From Lysobacterales bacterium UBA2790 (GTDB lineage Bacteria > Pseudomonadota > Gammaproteobacteria > Xanthomonadales > Xanthomonadaceae): 21,502 nucleotides of DNA. Position numbers and translations under genes: made by a program. The DNA is taken from positions 521 to 22,022 of the forward strand of contig DEHW01000127.1 of NCBI GenBank assembly GCA_002352135.1, in the 5' to 3' direction. The notes beneath the pieces are model-generated. The model was not told where the DNA came from. It did not search any database and worked only from the letters and a program-made list of their open reading frames with translations. Positions 8,901-15,790 of the stretch are shown here, piece by piece. How positions within the stretch are numbered: position 1 is the stretch's first letter; the number at the start of each line of letters is the position of its first letter.

Positions 8901-9076
8901 CGCCCTACTTTCCGATGGCCCGCGCCATCGTGGGTGGACTGGTATTTTCAACCGCGGTCAGTCTTCTGGTGCTGCCGGTGTTGTATTCGCTGATGGACCG
9001 CATGCGACTGCGCACGACCCAGCGCTGGCGGGATGCACTGGATCGTGTGAAGCTGCGTTCCCCGCAGAGCACATGA
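5996..9076 (+). CDS. RND-family efflux transporter, pump subunit 2 with variant proton-relay residues
   Basis: This second RND pump has 1026 residues and starts inside the stop of pump 1 (ATGA overlap), so the two are co-translated. Its topology is the same as that of its partner. The relay differs: TM4 reads GMLVDNAVVVVES (Asp about 397, Asn 398) where pump 1 has Asp-Asp. TM10 reads GVVVNNGIVMVEH (Asn about 909) where pump 1 has Lys. The matched loss of Asp and Lys also occurs, to my knowledge, in other HAE-type RND proteins, so the pump is not necessarily dead. In this pairing it could instead be the passive member of a heterotrimer. Sequence divergence from pump 1 is high, so it is not a recent tandem copy. 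Confidence 0.92.
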   Translation: MNLAALSLRRPVTAWMFFVSMLLIGLIAAFRLPLEFMPEVEAPFLFIDLPYQGSTPEEIEDIITRPAEEALATLPGIKRLNSQSRSDGAGIFLEFDWSRDAQIAAADARERLDAIRDELPSDFQRYFVMKFASGDEPVLRVRLSSDRDLGREYDLLEREFKRRLERVAGVARVDISGIAAPEVEIALDSDRITAHGVDLNALAQRLSAANFSVSAGQILSADQRLRVQPVGEFRTLDELRALPIAEPDLRLRDVAEVSLAPGEIDYGRRLDGRPAVGIDVFKERNANLVETARRVLAEVDTVAKLPEFAGIQLFVMHDQAEGVTSSLAELGEAGLLGTALSVLVLFFFLRHWPSTLMVSLAIPICFVMTLGMMYFLGISLNILSMMGLLLGVGMLVDNAVVVVESIYQKREKYPDNPWLAAIEGTRSVQISISAGTLTSVIVFLPNIFGERNFIAIYLSQVAFTITISLLCSWLVAVSLIPMLSARMKTPEGFLRSTGLVHAMQDRYARILAWTLAHPRKTLALLALAIGVSFFPASQTNVDMFPSGETRELELTYRWNGSYRLEELSAAVKEVEDYLEAHRVEFEITQIYSWYSERGWAGTRLSLREEGDITPTLQLMEKIREGLPQLALGEVGFDDQNRGPGGASGEGLQVMLVGDSAQVLAELSDSVVETLSKLPGARDVYADLGTKSREVQILVDRDRALQYGFSTQQIASYVSIALRGTPLREFRSAAGEVPVWLRFAESDDASVDDLRDLKLRAADGSMIPLMSMISLKVQAGASTITRQNRQTALPIKINLVDGVSMEQARKDLEAAMASIQLPAGYRLSLGGVFDDADDAMAQMGFNTLIALLMVMVIMAAVFESLLFPLVIVTGFGFSIFGVYWLFWLTGTTFSLMAMIGILVLMGVVVNNGIVMVEHVNELRRNGMARDLALVQGCRDRLRPILMTMGTAILGMLPLCVGGTQIGGDGPPYFPMARAIVGGLVFSTAVSLLVLPVLYSLMDRMRLRTTQRWRDALDRVKLRSPQST

Positions 9077-9087
9077 GAGGTGCATGA

Positions 9088-9573
9088 ATGCCCACGGCAT
9101 ACGATTTCACCGCGCAGAACATTGATGGTGCGCCGGTTGAGTTGAAGGATTTTGAGGGCCAGGTGCTGTTGATCGTCAACACGGCTTCCAAGTGTGGCTT
9201 TACGCCGCAGTACACCGGACTGGAAGCGTTGCATCGGAAGCTGCAGCCTGAAGGATTCAGCGTTCTTGGCTTTCCCTGCGACCAATTCGGTCATCAGGAG
9301 CCGGGTGATGCCGAGGAGATCAAGTCCTTCTGCAGTTTGAGCTACGACGTCAGTTTTCCCTTGTTCGAGAAAATCGAGGTCAATGGCAAGAACACCCATC
9401 CGCTGTACGCCTTCCTGAAGAAATCCGCGAAAGGGCTTCTTGGAAGCGAGGCCATCAAGTGGAACTTCACCAAGTTTCTGGTCGCTCGGGACGGCTCGGT
9501 AGTCAAGCGCTATGCGCCGACCGACAAGCCTGAAAACATCGAGGGTGACATTCGCAAATTGCTGCAGGCGTGA
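9088..9573 (+). CDS. Glutathione peroxidase family protein (thiol peroxidase, Cys type)
   Basis: This 161-residue thioredoxin-fold peroxidase reduces hydroperoxides. It shows the family signature NTASKCGFTPQYTGLEAL with the peroxidatic Cys at about residue 36 (Cys, not selenocysteine), then GFPCDQFGHQEPG and KWNFTKFLV. The catalytic tetrad would be Cys36, Gln70, Trp125 and Asn126. Cys82 (KSFCSL) stands where the resolving Cys of the thioredoxin-dependent members lies, so thioredoxin is a likelier reductant than glutathione. There is no signal peptide, hence a cytoplasmic enzyme. It begins 11 bases after pump 2 behind a GAGGTG ribosome site, which makes it the last gene of the efflux operon. 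Confidence 0.92.
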   Translation: MPTAYDFTAQNIDGAPVELKDFEGQVLLIVNTASKCGFTPQYTGLEALHRKLQPEGFSVLGFPCDQFGHQEPGDAEEIKSFCSLSYDVSFPLFEKIEVNGKNTHPLYAFLKKSAKGLLGSEAIKWNFTKFLVARDGSVVKRYAPTDKPENIEGDIRKLLQA

Positions 9574-9586
9574 TGTGAGCGGTGTT

Positions 9587-9611
9587 CGAGGTGAGTAGAC
9601 TGCTCACCTCG
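9587..9611. terminator. Hairpin between convergent genes
   Basis: A perfect 9-bp stem (CGAGGTGAG with CTCACCTCG) surrounds the loop TAGACTG, midway between the convergent peroxidase and EAL-HDOD genes. There is no T-run on either side, so its role as a terminator is plausible but not certain. Confidence 0.55.
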
Positions 9612-9625
9612 CATCGTTCAGCGCA

Positions 9626-11017
9626 TCAGCTGTCCGCCAGGTCCATTGCCCAAGCAAACGCTTCCAAGTGCTTGGTGCTTGCCTCGGATGGCTCGATTCG
9701 GCATTTCTCCGCGTAGGTCGCCATGTGCTCGACGTCATCTGCTTCGCAGGCGATGGTCAGTTGCAGCATATCGCCCATCTGACCCTCACCATGCAATACG
9801 GCCGATTCGATCTCGGGAGCGACGGCCAACTGGCTCATGGCCTCGGCCATGGGTACCTGCAGCACGGCATCCACCAGTGACAGCAAGCCGACCAGAAACA
9901 GGGCTTCGCGCTCCTTGGCAGGGCGGTTTTCACCCAGCAGTTCCATCATGCGGGCACGCACCAAGGCGCTTTCGAGCAAGGCGGAGGAGCGGGCTGATCC
10001 CTTGTCGGCACCATAGATCAGCAACATCAGCCAGCGGTACAACTTGTCGCGACCCAGCTGAAGCAGGGCGCGTTCGATGGAAGTGACTTCTTGCCGCAGG
10101 CCGATGGACGCCGAATTCATGTAGCGCATCAGTCGGACCGACAAGCCTGGATCGTGCTTGATGACGTCGGCAATTTCGCGAATATCGGCATCGCGGCGTA
10201 GCCGCGCCAGAAGGTCGGCAATGCGTGCGGTATTCGGTCCAACCTTGTTGCTGGACCAGTCCTCACGGCGCGTAATGAAGCTGCCTTGGAAAAAACTGGC
10301 GCCGGCGTTGAAGGCGAGTTGAAAGTCCTCAATGCTGGGAACGTCGCGCGCGACAAGGCGTGCTTTCGAACCAGACTTGTGCAAATGCTCGCCGATGTCG
10401 CGCACTCGACGCGGATCAGTCGTGGACACCCGGACGATCACGTATTCGACAAGAGGAACGATGCATGTCGGTTCCAGATGCCCATCGTGAGCTTCGATGG
10501 CGATATGAAAACCCTGTTTGCGCAGTGCCGTGACGCGATCAACCAACTGCTCGTCGGAAAGGCCTGCGCCATCGTCCAAGCGGCCGACGGTCAGCACCGT
10601 ATTGGAGGGAGAAAGCGCGGCGACGGAAGGGTGATCAAGAAAGGTGTCGGGCAGATCAACAAACGCTTTGCGATGCGCCAGCAGACGCTCGATCTCCAGT
10701 TTGAGGATGTTGCGCACCAGCACGTCGGCATAGACATGATGAATCTGCCGGGTCCGCGTCCTCAGCCGTTGCTGGGTGGCTTGCTGCAGCATGAAGTGAT
10801 AGCCGGCCACCTTCTGATCACGGCCCAGCACGGTTTCGCGGCAAATGAAGCCATTGGGTACGGTGGCGTCACCCGCCTTACCGCTGGCATGGGATTGTTC
10901 CTCATCCAGGATGGGCGCGCGGCGATTCAGTGTTTCAAAGTCGCTGGCAGGCGGGGCAGTGGGTGCGCCGTTGGTTGTCTTGCCACCAAACATCCGCGAG
11001 AAAAATCCAGTCGTCAT
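9626..11017 (-). CDS. Degenerate EAL plus HDOD signalling protein (YuxH-like)
   Basis: This cytoplasmic protein has 463 residues. The ATG at 11017 is chosen because a GGAG ribosome site precedes it by eight bases; an in-frame TTG at 11038 has no such site. Residues about 50-240 form an EAL-like domain. The usual catalytic Glu-Ala-Leu is replaced ([19 protein letters not shown]), and the metal-binding acidic motifs are not recognisable (IAIEAHDGH), so cyclic-di-GMP hydrolysis is unlikely. FFQGSFITR marks the end of the EAL fold. Residues about 255-430 form an HDOD domain ([24 protein letters not shown], then [23 protein letters not shown]). Proteins of this architecture act as signalling or scaffold proteins in motility, biofilm and stress responses. 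The partner here is unknown. Confidence 0.87.
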   Translation of the reverse strand: MTTGFFSRMFGGKTTNGAPTAPPASDFETLNRRAPILDEEQSHASGKAGDATVPNGFICRETVLGRDQKVAGYHFMLQQATQQRLRTRTRQIHHVYADVLVRNILKLEIERLLAHRKAFVDLPDTFLDHPSVAALSPSNTVLTVGRLDDGAGLSDEQLVDRVTALRKQGFHIAIEAHDGHLEPTCIVPLVEYVIVRVSTTDPRRVRDIGEHLHKSGSKARLVARDVPSIEDFQLAFNAGASFFQGSFITRREDWSSNKVGPNTARIADLLARLRRDADIREIADVIKHDPGLSVRLMRYMNSASIGLRQEVTSIERALLQLGRDKLYRWLMLLIYGADKGSARSSALLESALVRARMMELLGENRPAKEREALFLVGLLSLVDAVLQVPMAEAMSQLAVAPEIESAVLHGEGQMGDMLQLTIACEADDVEHMATYAEKCRIEPSEASTKHLEAFAWAMDLADS

Positions 11018-11112
11018 CTGCTGTGCTCCAAGCGACAATAATCTGGCGCCATGCCTGCGCCATCCCTAAGCTATCGCCGATCACTGCAAATCCCAGGCCG
11101 GAATCGATCTCC

Positions 11113-11727
11113 ATGCAAACACCCCGAATGAACCCCTTGCCCGCACTGATTTTCAGCTCGCGCTGGCTGCAGCTGCCCTTGTATCTGGGCCTGATCCTCG
11201 CACAGGGCGTGTATGTGTTCCTGTTTCTGAAGGAACTATGGCATCTGATTCACGGTGCCAACAGCTTGACCGAGCAGAGCATCATGTTGATGGTGCTGGG
11301 CCTGATCGACGTGGTGATGATTTCCAATCTGCTGGTGATGGTGATCGTTGGTGGTTACGAGACCTTTGTGTCACGACTGGGTCTGGATGGGCACCCGGAT
11401 CAGCCGGAATGGCTGAGCCACGTCAATGCCAGCGTGCTGAAGGTCAAACTGGCCATGGCAATCATCGGCATCAGCTCGATCCACCTGCTGAAAACCTTCA
11501 TCGGTGCGGGAGAGCTGGGCGGTCTGCCGCTGTGCGGAACGCAAATGGCGCTGGACATGGCAGCACAGATCGGTGCGTCATCGGGTGCCCGGACCTGCAC
11601 GACGGTGACCGAAGCCGGGGTGATGTGGCAAACCATCATCCACATGGCCTTCATCGTTTCAGCCATTGGGATTGCCTGGACAGATCGCGTGATGTCTTCG
11701 AGCATCCGCGCGTCCAACGAACACTGA
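11113..11727 (+). CDS. UPF0114 (YqhA-like) inner-membrane protein with a family-atypical insertion
   Basis: This 204-residue membrane protein resembles E. coli YqhA (164 residues). It has [19 protein letters not shown] (TM1), [29 protein letters not shown] (TM2), [18 protein letters not shown] (TM3) and [21 protein letters not shown] (TM4). The family function is not established. Between TM3 and TM4, where YqhA has roughly ten residues, this protein has about 40 (residues 129-169), including Cys141 and Cys162, which could form a disulfide if the loop is periplasmic. The start was set at 11113. An ATG five codons later (11128) is also possible, and no strong ribosome site distinguishes them. 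The gene is divergent from the EAL-HDOD gene and ends at a strong hairpin. Confidence 0.85.
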   Translation: MQTPRMNPLPALIFSSRWLQLPLYLGLILAQGVYVFLFLKELWHLIHGANSLTEQSIMLMVLGLIDVVMISNLLVMVIVGGYETFVSRLGLDGHPDQPEWLSHVNASVLKVKLAMAIIGISSIHLLKTFIGAGELGGLPLCGTQMALDMAAQIGASSGARTCTTVTEAGVMWQTIIHMAFIVSAIGIAWTDRVMSSSIRASNEH

Positions 11728-11733
11728 CGCGCG

Positions 11734-11770
11734 GTTTACGCGAGGCGGCCGACTGCCGCCTCGCGTAAAC
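11734..11770. terminator. Strong bidirectional hairpin between convergent genes
   Basis: A perfect 16-bp stem (GTTTACGCGAGGCGGC at 11734-11749 with its complement at 11755-11770) encloses the loop CGACT. It lies seven bases after the UPF0114 stop and seven bases past the end of the alcohol dehydrogenase gene on the other strand. The TTT/AAA at the stem base provides only a short T-run. It very probably ends transcription from both sides. Confidence 0.8.
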
Positions 11771-11776
11771 AGCTAC

Positions 11777-12952
11777 TCAGTCGATTCGGCCCGCGAAGGC
11801 GGCGGCCAAGATCGCGCGTGCGGCGGACAGGTCGAATTGGACCGGGTTGCCACCGGCGGACGGATCTTGAATCGCCATGGCGGCAATCTCTTTGCTGCGT
11901 GCCGCGTCAACCCCAAGCTCGCCCAGCGTGTGCGGTACGCCCACCTGCTGGCGCAGGTTCAGCACAAATGCCTGGAACCCGTCGAAGTTCGCCTGAGGCA
12001 AGCCCAGGTAGGCGGCCAACCGCGCGATGCGCTCCTCAATTGCGTGGCGATTGAACGCCAGCACGTAGGGCATCAGTGTGGCGTTGGTCATGCCGTGATG
12101 GCTGTCGAACAAGGCACCAATCGGATGCGCCAAGGCGTGCATGCCGCCCAAACCCTTTTGAAAGGCGGTTGCGCCCATTGCGGCGGCGGCCATCATGTCT
12201 GCACGGGCATCCAGATCATTGGGGTCGCGCATGACGCGGGGCAGGGCACTGGCAATCAGGCGCATGCCTTCCACCGCCACACCATCGGCCAGTGGATGGA
12301 ATCCCGGCGCGCAATACGCTTCGAGGCAATGCGATAGCGCGTCCATACCGGTGCCGGCGGTGATTTTCGGCGGCATGCCCACACTCAAGGCAGGATCGCA
12401 GATGACGACGCTGGGCATGATCTTGGGGTGGAAGATGATCTTCTTGGTGTGATTGGACTCATCCGTCACGACTGCAGCGCGACCCACCTCCGAGCCAGTA
12501 CCGGCCGTGGTTGGAACCGCAATGATCGGTGCGATGCCTGCCGGATCAGCCCGCGTCCACCAGTCGCCAATGTCTTCGAAATCCCAGATGGGTCGAGTCT
12601 GGCCCGACATGAAGGCGATCAGCTTGCCAATGTCTAGACCGCTACCACCGCCGAACGCCACGACGCCGTCATGTCCACCACCGCGATAGGCAGCCAGTCC
12701 CGCCTCGACATTGGCGCCTACCGGATTGGGACGAATGTCGGCAAACAAGGCCGCACCCAATCCGGCGGACTGCAGATCGGCCAATACGGTTTGGGTCATG
12801 GGCAGGCTGGCGAGTCCTGCATCGGTCACCAGCAACGGGTTATGCATGCCGAGCGCGCGGCAGTGATCGGCCAATTCCTTGATGCGCCCGATGCCGAACT
12901 TCACGGCAGTGGGATAGTTCCAGTTGGCTTTTGCGGACATGGTCGAACTCAC
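11777..12952 (-). CDS. Iron-type (group III) alcohol dehydrogenase
   Basis: This 391-residue NAD(P)-dependent dehydrogenase carries the dinucleotide motif GGGSGLDIGK (about 101-110), VPTTAGTGSEV (about 146-156) and the metal ligands Asp204 and His208 (GMDALSHCLEAY), His276 (MHALAHPIGA) and His286 (HHGMTNA). It is therefore a complete Fe-ADH. The GTG at 12952 overlaps the stop of the aldehyde dehydrogenase by four bases, which suggests coupling. An ATG four codons later (12940) is an alternative start. It is the last gene of the operon. In this context it may oxidise the alcohol group of a gamma-glutamyl amino-alcohol, for example gamma-glutamylethanolamide, to the aldehyde taken up by the next enzyme. 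The substrate is inferred from neighbours, not from the sequence. Confidence 0.9.
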   Translation of the reverse strand: MSSTMSAKANWNYPTAVKFGIGRIKELADHCRALGMHNPLLVTDAGLASLPMTQTVLADLQSAGLGAALFADIRPNPVGANVEAGLAAYRGGGHDGVVAFGGGSGLDIGKLIAFMSGQTRPIWDFEDIGDWWTRADPAGIAPIIAVPTTAGTGSEVGRAAVVTDESNHTKKIIFHPKIMPSVVICDPALSVGMPPKITAGTGMDALSHCLEAYCAPGFHPLADGVAVEGMRLIASALPRVMRDPNDLDARADMMAAAAMGATAFQKGLGGMHALAHPIGALFDSHHGMTNATLMPYVLAFNRHAIEERIARLAAYLGLPQANFDGFQAFVLNLRQQVGVPHTLGELGVDAARSKEIAAMAIQDPSAGGNPVQFDLSAARAILAAAFAGRID

Positions 12953-14340
12953 AGGCGATGGCGGAGATGGAAGGACTTCGGACGGGTCATGTGCTCATAG
13001 CCGACCGAGGAGAGGGTGGCACCGTGTCCGGTGTGCTTGACTCCGGTCCACGCCAGCGCCGGATCCAGATAATCGCAGCGATTCATGAACAGCGTGCCGG
13101 TATTGACCAGCTGGCCGAGCGCCTCGGTCTCGTCGAGGTCCGTGCTCCAGATGGACGCCGACAGGCCGTAGTGGCTGTCGTTCATCAGTGCAACGGCTTC
13201 GGCATCGTCCTTGACGGCCATGATGCCCACCACAGGACCGAAGTTCTCTTCGCGCATCAGTGACATGCGGTGGTCCACATCGATCACGACCTGAGGGGCC
13301 ATGTAGGCGCTGCCGTCGGCATCCGCTGCAAACCGCTTGCTATCGATCAGGCAACGCGCGCCCTGCGCCAATGCGGCACGGATCTCGCTGCGCAAGAACT
13401 CGGCGGCAGAAGGTTTGACCAAGGGGCCGAGGGTAGTCGCTTCATCCAGCGGGTTGCCGAGCACATAGTCGTAGGTCAGCGCCTGAAAGCGCTCGACAAA
13501 TTCGCCGTAGAGGCGTTGATGCACGTAGATGCGCTCAATGCCGCAGCAGCTCTGTCCCGAATTGAAGAAGGCGCCGTCGACCAGGTTTTCGACCGCATGC
13601 GCGAGATTGGCATCGGCGCGAACGTACGCGGGATCTTTGCCACCCAGTTCCAGTCCCACGCTCAGAAAATGCCCTGCAGCGGTTTGCGCAACGGTCCTTC
13701 CACCCGCCACCGAACCGGTGAAGTTGACCTGCTGCACGCGCTCGCTGGCCATCATTCGTGCCGTCTGTTCGTGGCTCATCAACAGATTCTGGAACAAGCC
13801 CTCCGGCAATCCCGCTGCCTTGAACGCCGCCGCGAAGCGCTCGCCCACCAGCAGGGTTTGCGAGGCGTGTTTCAGGATCACCGCATTCCCTGCCATCAAG
13901 GCGGGAATCACCGCATTCACCGCAGTGAGGTAGGGATAGTTCCAGGGCGCGATGACCAGCACGGTGCCCACCGGTTCGCGACGGATGTAGCGTTTGAAGC
14001 CATCGATGGCGCTGGGCACGACGTCGGCGAGCGAGGGTTCCGCGATACGGATCATGTAACGGGCACGATCAGTGAAACCGCGCAGCTCACCCGCGCCGTA
14101 ACGAACCGGCCGACCCATTTGCCAGGCCAGTTCCGGCACGATGTCGGCGACCATGGCATTCATGGCATCGACTGCCGCAGAGCAATAGGCGGCGCGCTCG
14201 GCGACGGACCGGGTCTTCCAGACACGCTGCGCCTGCTCGGCAGCGTCCAGCGCGGATGCCAAGGCCGCGTCGCTGAGCGGATCGCGTTGCGCAAGGATGC
14301 GTCCATCGACGGGTGACACGAGTTGAATCGAATGACTCAT
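12949..14340 (-). CDS. NAD(P)-dependent aldehyde dehydrogenase
   Basis: This 463-residue protein of the ALDH superfamily shows the cofactor-binding APWNYPY (131-137), Lys157 (VILKHAS) and FTGSVAGG (207-214), the general base Glu231 (GLELGGKDPAYV) and the nucleophile Cys265 (FFNSGQSCCGIER). The C-terminal EENFGPVVG is also present, so all catalytic residues are intact. Gene order between the glutamine-synthetase-like ligase and the alcohol dehydrogenase suggests that it oxidises a gamma-glutamyl-aminoaldehyde to the acid (gamma-glutamylglycine if the amine is ethanolamine). A GGAAG ribosome site lies five bases before the ATG. The gene follows the ligase gene after 27 bases and overlaps the dehydrogenase gene that follows. 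Confidence 0.92.
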   Translation of the reverse strand: MSHSIQLVSPVDGRILAQRDPLSDAALASALDAAEQAQRVWKTRSVAERAAYCSAAVDAMNAMVADIVPELAWQMGRPVRYGAGELRGFTDRARYMIRIAEPSLADVVPSAIDGFKRYIRREPVGTVLVIAPWNYPYLTAVNAVIPALMAGNAVILKHASQTLLVGERFAAAFKAAGLPEGLFQNLLMSHEQTARMMASERVQQVNFTGSVAGGRTVAQTAAGHFLSVGLELGGKDPAYVRADANLAHAVENLVDGAFFNSGQSCCGIERIYVHQRLYGEFVERFQALTYDYVLGNPLDEATTLGPLVKPSAAEFLRSEIRAALAQGARCLIDSKRFAADADGSAYMAPQVVIDVDHRMSLMREENFGPVVGIMAVKDDAEAVALMNDSHYGLSASIWSTDLDETEALGQLVNTGTLFMNRCDYLDPALAWTGVKHTGHGATLSSVGYEHMTRPKSFHLRHRL

Positions 14341-14367
14341 AGAACTTCCGAAGAGTGATGAAAAAGG

Positions 14368-15735
14368 TCAGTACTGCTCGAAGCCGCGCAGCAGTTCCCA
14401 GTCGGTGATGCGCCGGTCGTACTCGAACTGCTCCCAATCGGCGGTGTGGCAATAGTGGTCGACGACTTCATCGCCCAGTGCCTTGCGCAACAGTGCCGAG
14501 CCACGCATCGCCTCTGCGGCGTCGCGCAGCGTCTTGGGAACTTCGGTCAAGTGCGCGCCTGCATACGCGTCGCCCTCATACGGTGCGACAAGGCTCAAGC
14601 CTTCATCAATGCCCGCGAGGCCCGCGATGATCAGGCCGCTGTAGGCAAGGTACGGGTTCAGATCCGCGCCGCCGATGCGGCATTCGATACGCACGCCTTT
14701 GCCGCCCTCGCCACACAGACGGAAACCCGCCGTGCGGTTGTCGCGGCTCCAGATGGCCCGCGTCGGCGCGAACGTCCCGGCTTGAAAGCGCTTGTAGGAG
14801 TTGATGTAGGGCGCGAGAAACCAGGTAATGTCGCGGGCATATTTGAGTTGCCCGGCCACCCATGACTGCATCAACGTGGACATGCCATAGGGTTGTTCTG
14901 GGTCGAAGAACAAGGCCTTCTTGCCTTCGATGTCCCACAGCGAGTTGTGAATGTGGCTGCTGGAACCGGCGAGGTCGTAGCGCCACTTCGCCATGAAGGT
15001 CACCGCCTTGCCTTGCTGATCGGCGATTTCCTTGCAGGCGTTCTTCATGATGACGTGGCGGTCCGCCGAAGTCAGGGCATCGGCATAGCGCACATTGATC
15101 TCTTCCTGCCCTGGACCCCATTCACCCTTCGAACATTCAACCGGGATACCAGCGCCTTGCAGGCCGAGTCGCATGGCACGCAAGGCAGGCTCTTCGCGAC
15201 TGGTCTGCAGGATGTGATAGTCCTGAATGTAGGCGCCCGCCGTGCGGGGCTCGTGATAGCGCTTGGCGCGAGCCTGCGCATAGCTGTCGTCGAACAGGTA
15301 GAACTCCAGCTCCGAGGCGAACATGCCGCTCCAGCCGCGCTCTGCCAAGCGCGCCAACTGGCGTTTGAGCATGCCGCGTGGGCTGTGGGGCAGGTCGTGA
15401 TGGTGGTGATCCTGCACATCGCATAGCACCAGCGCCGTGCCCGGTAGCCACGGTGTGAGACGCAGGGTTTCGAGATCCGGCTTCATGACGAAATCGCCGT
15501 AACCTTTGCTCCAGCTTGCTGCGGCGTAGCCGGGCACGGGCTCCATGTCGATGTCATCGGCCAGCAGGTAGTTGCAGCCGTGCGTTTCGTGGCAGGCGCT
15601 GTCAAGAAAATACTCGGCCTGGAATCGCTTGCCGATCAAACGGCCCTGCATGTCGACAATGCAGGCCAGCACCGTGTCGACCTGTCCGCGGGCAACCGCG
15701 TCTTGCAGCGCGTTAAAACTGAGTGGCGCAGTCAT
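14368..15735 (-). CDS. Glutamine-synthetase-like gamma-glutamyl-amine ligase
   Basis: This 455-residue enzyme of the glutamine synthetase fold should join the gamma-carboxyl of glutamate to an amine using ATP. Metal and substrate motifs are all present: ELEFYLF (142-148), GPGQEEINV (207-215), AGSSSHIHNSLW (256-267, with the His of the glutamate site), NSYKRFQAG (312-320), the Arg-rich RDNRTAGFRL (331-340) and RIECRIGGADLNPYLAY (349-365). The family branch resembles catabolic ligases such as PuuA, IpuC and Streptomyces GlnA3/GlnA4 rather than housekeeping GlnA. A permease plus alcohol and aldehyde dehydrogenases in the same operon point to ethanolamine or another amino alcohol as the amine. 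No GlnA-type adenylylation loop was recognised, but I could not check this by alignment. Confidence 0.88.
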   Translation of the reverse strand: MTAPLSFNALQDAVARGQVDTVLACIVDMQGRLIGKRFQAEYFLDSACHETHGCNYLLADDIDMEPVPGYAAASWSKGYGDFVMKPDLETLRLTPWLPGTALVLCDVQDHHHHDLPHSPRGMLKRQLARLAERGWSGMFASELEFYLFDDSYAQARAKRYHEPRTAGAYIQDYHILQTSREEPALRAMRLGLQGAGIPVECSKGEWGPGQEEINVRYADALTSADRHVIMKNACKEIADQQGKAVTFMAKWRYDLAGSSSHIHNSLWDIEGKKALFFDPEQPYGMSTLMQSWVAGQLKYARDITWFLAPYINSYKRFQAGTFAPTRAIWSRDNRTAGFRLCGEGGKGVRIECRIGGADLNPYLAYSGLIIAGLAGIDEGLSLVAPYEGDAYAGAHLTEVPKTLRDAAEAMRGSALLRKALGDEVVDHYCHTADWEQFEYDRRITDWELLRGFEQY

Positions 15736-15758
15736 GCGTAGCTCTCTGGTCGGTGGAG

Positions 15759-15783
15759 GGCCCGGTCGGCATCCGACCGGGCC
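15759..15783 (-). other. Intercistronic hairpin between permease and ligase genes
   Basis: A perfect 11-bp GC-rich stem (GGCCCGGTCGG with CCGACCGGGCC) closes a three-base loop inside the 55-base gap. There is no T-run, so full termination is unlikely. It could protect the 3' end of the permease message, attenuate downstream expression, or mark an RNA processing site that sets unequal expression of the two genes. Confidence 0.6.
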
Positions 15784-15790
15784 AAGGGCT

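Noticed and set aside
11018..11038. TTG start seven codons upstream for the EAL-HDOD gene
   Set aside because: The GGAG ribosome site is correctly placed for the ATG at 11017 and lies downstream of the TTG.
13270..14316. 348-codon plus-strand open frame opposite the aldehyde dehydrogenase
   Set aside because: The dehydrogenase carries all catalytic motifs on the other strand, and this frame shows no domain or ribosome site.
14368..15735. Housekeeping glutamine synthetase
   Set aside because: The gene sits with a permease, two dehydrogenases and an amidohydrolase and not with ntrBC, and its motifs resemble catabolic gamma-glutamyl ligases.
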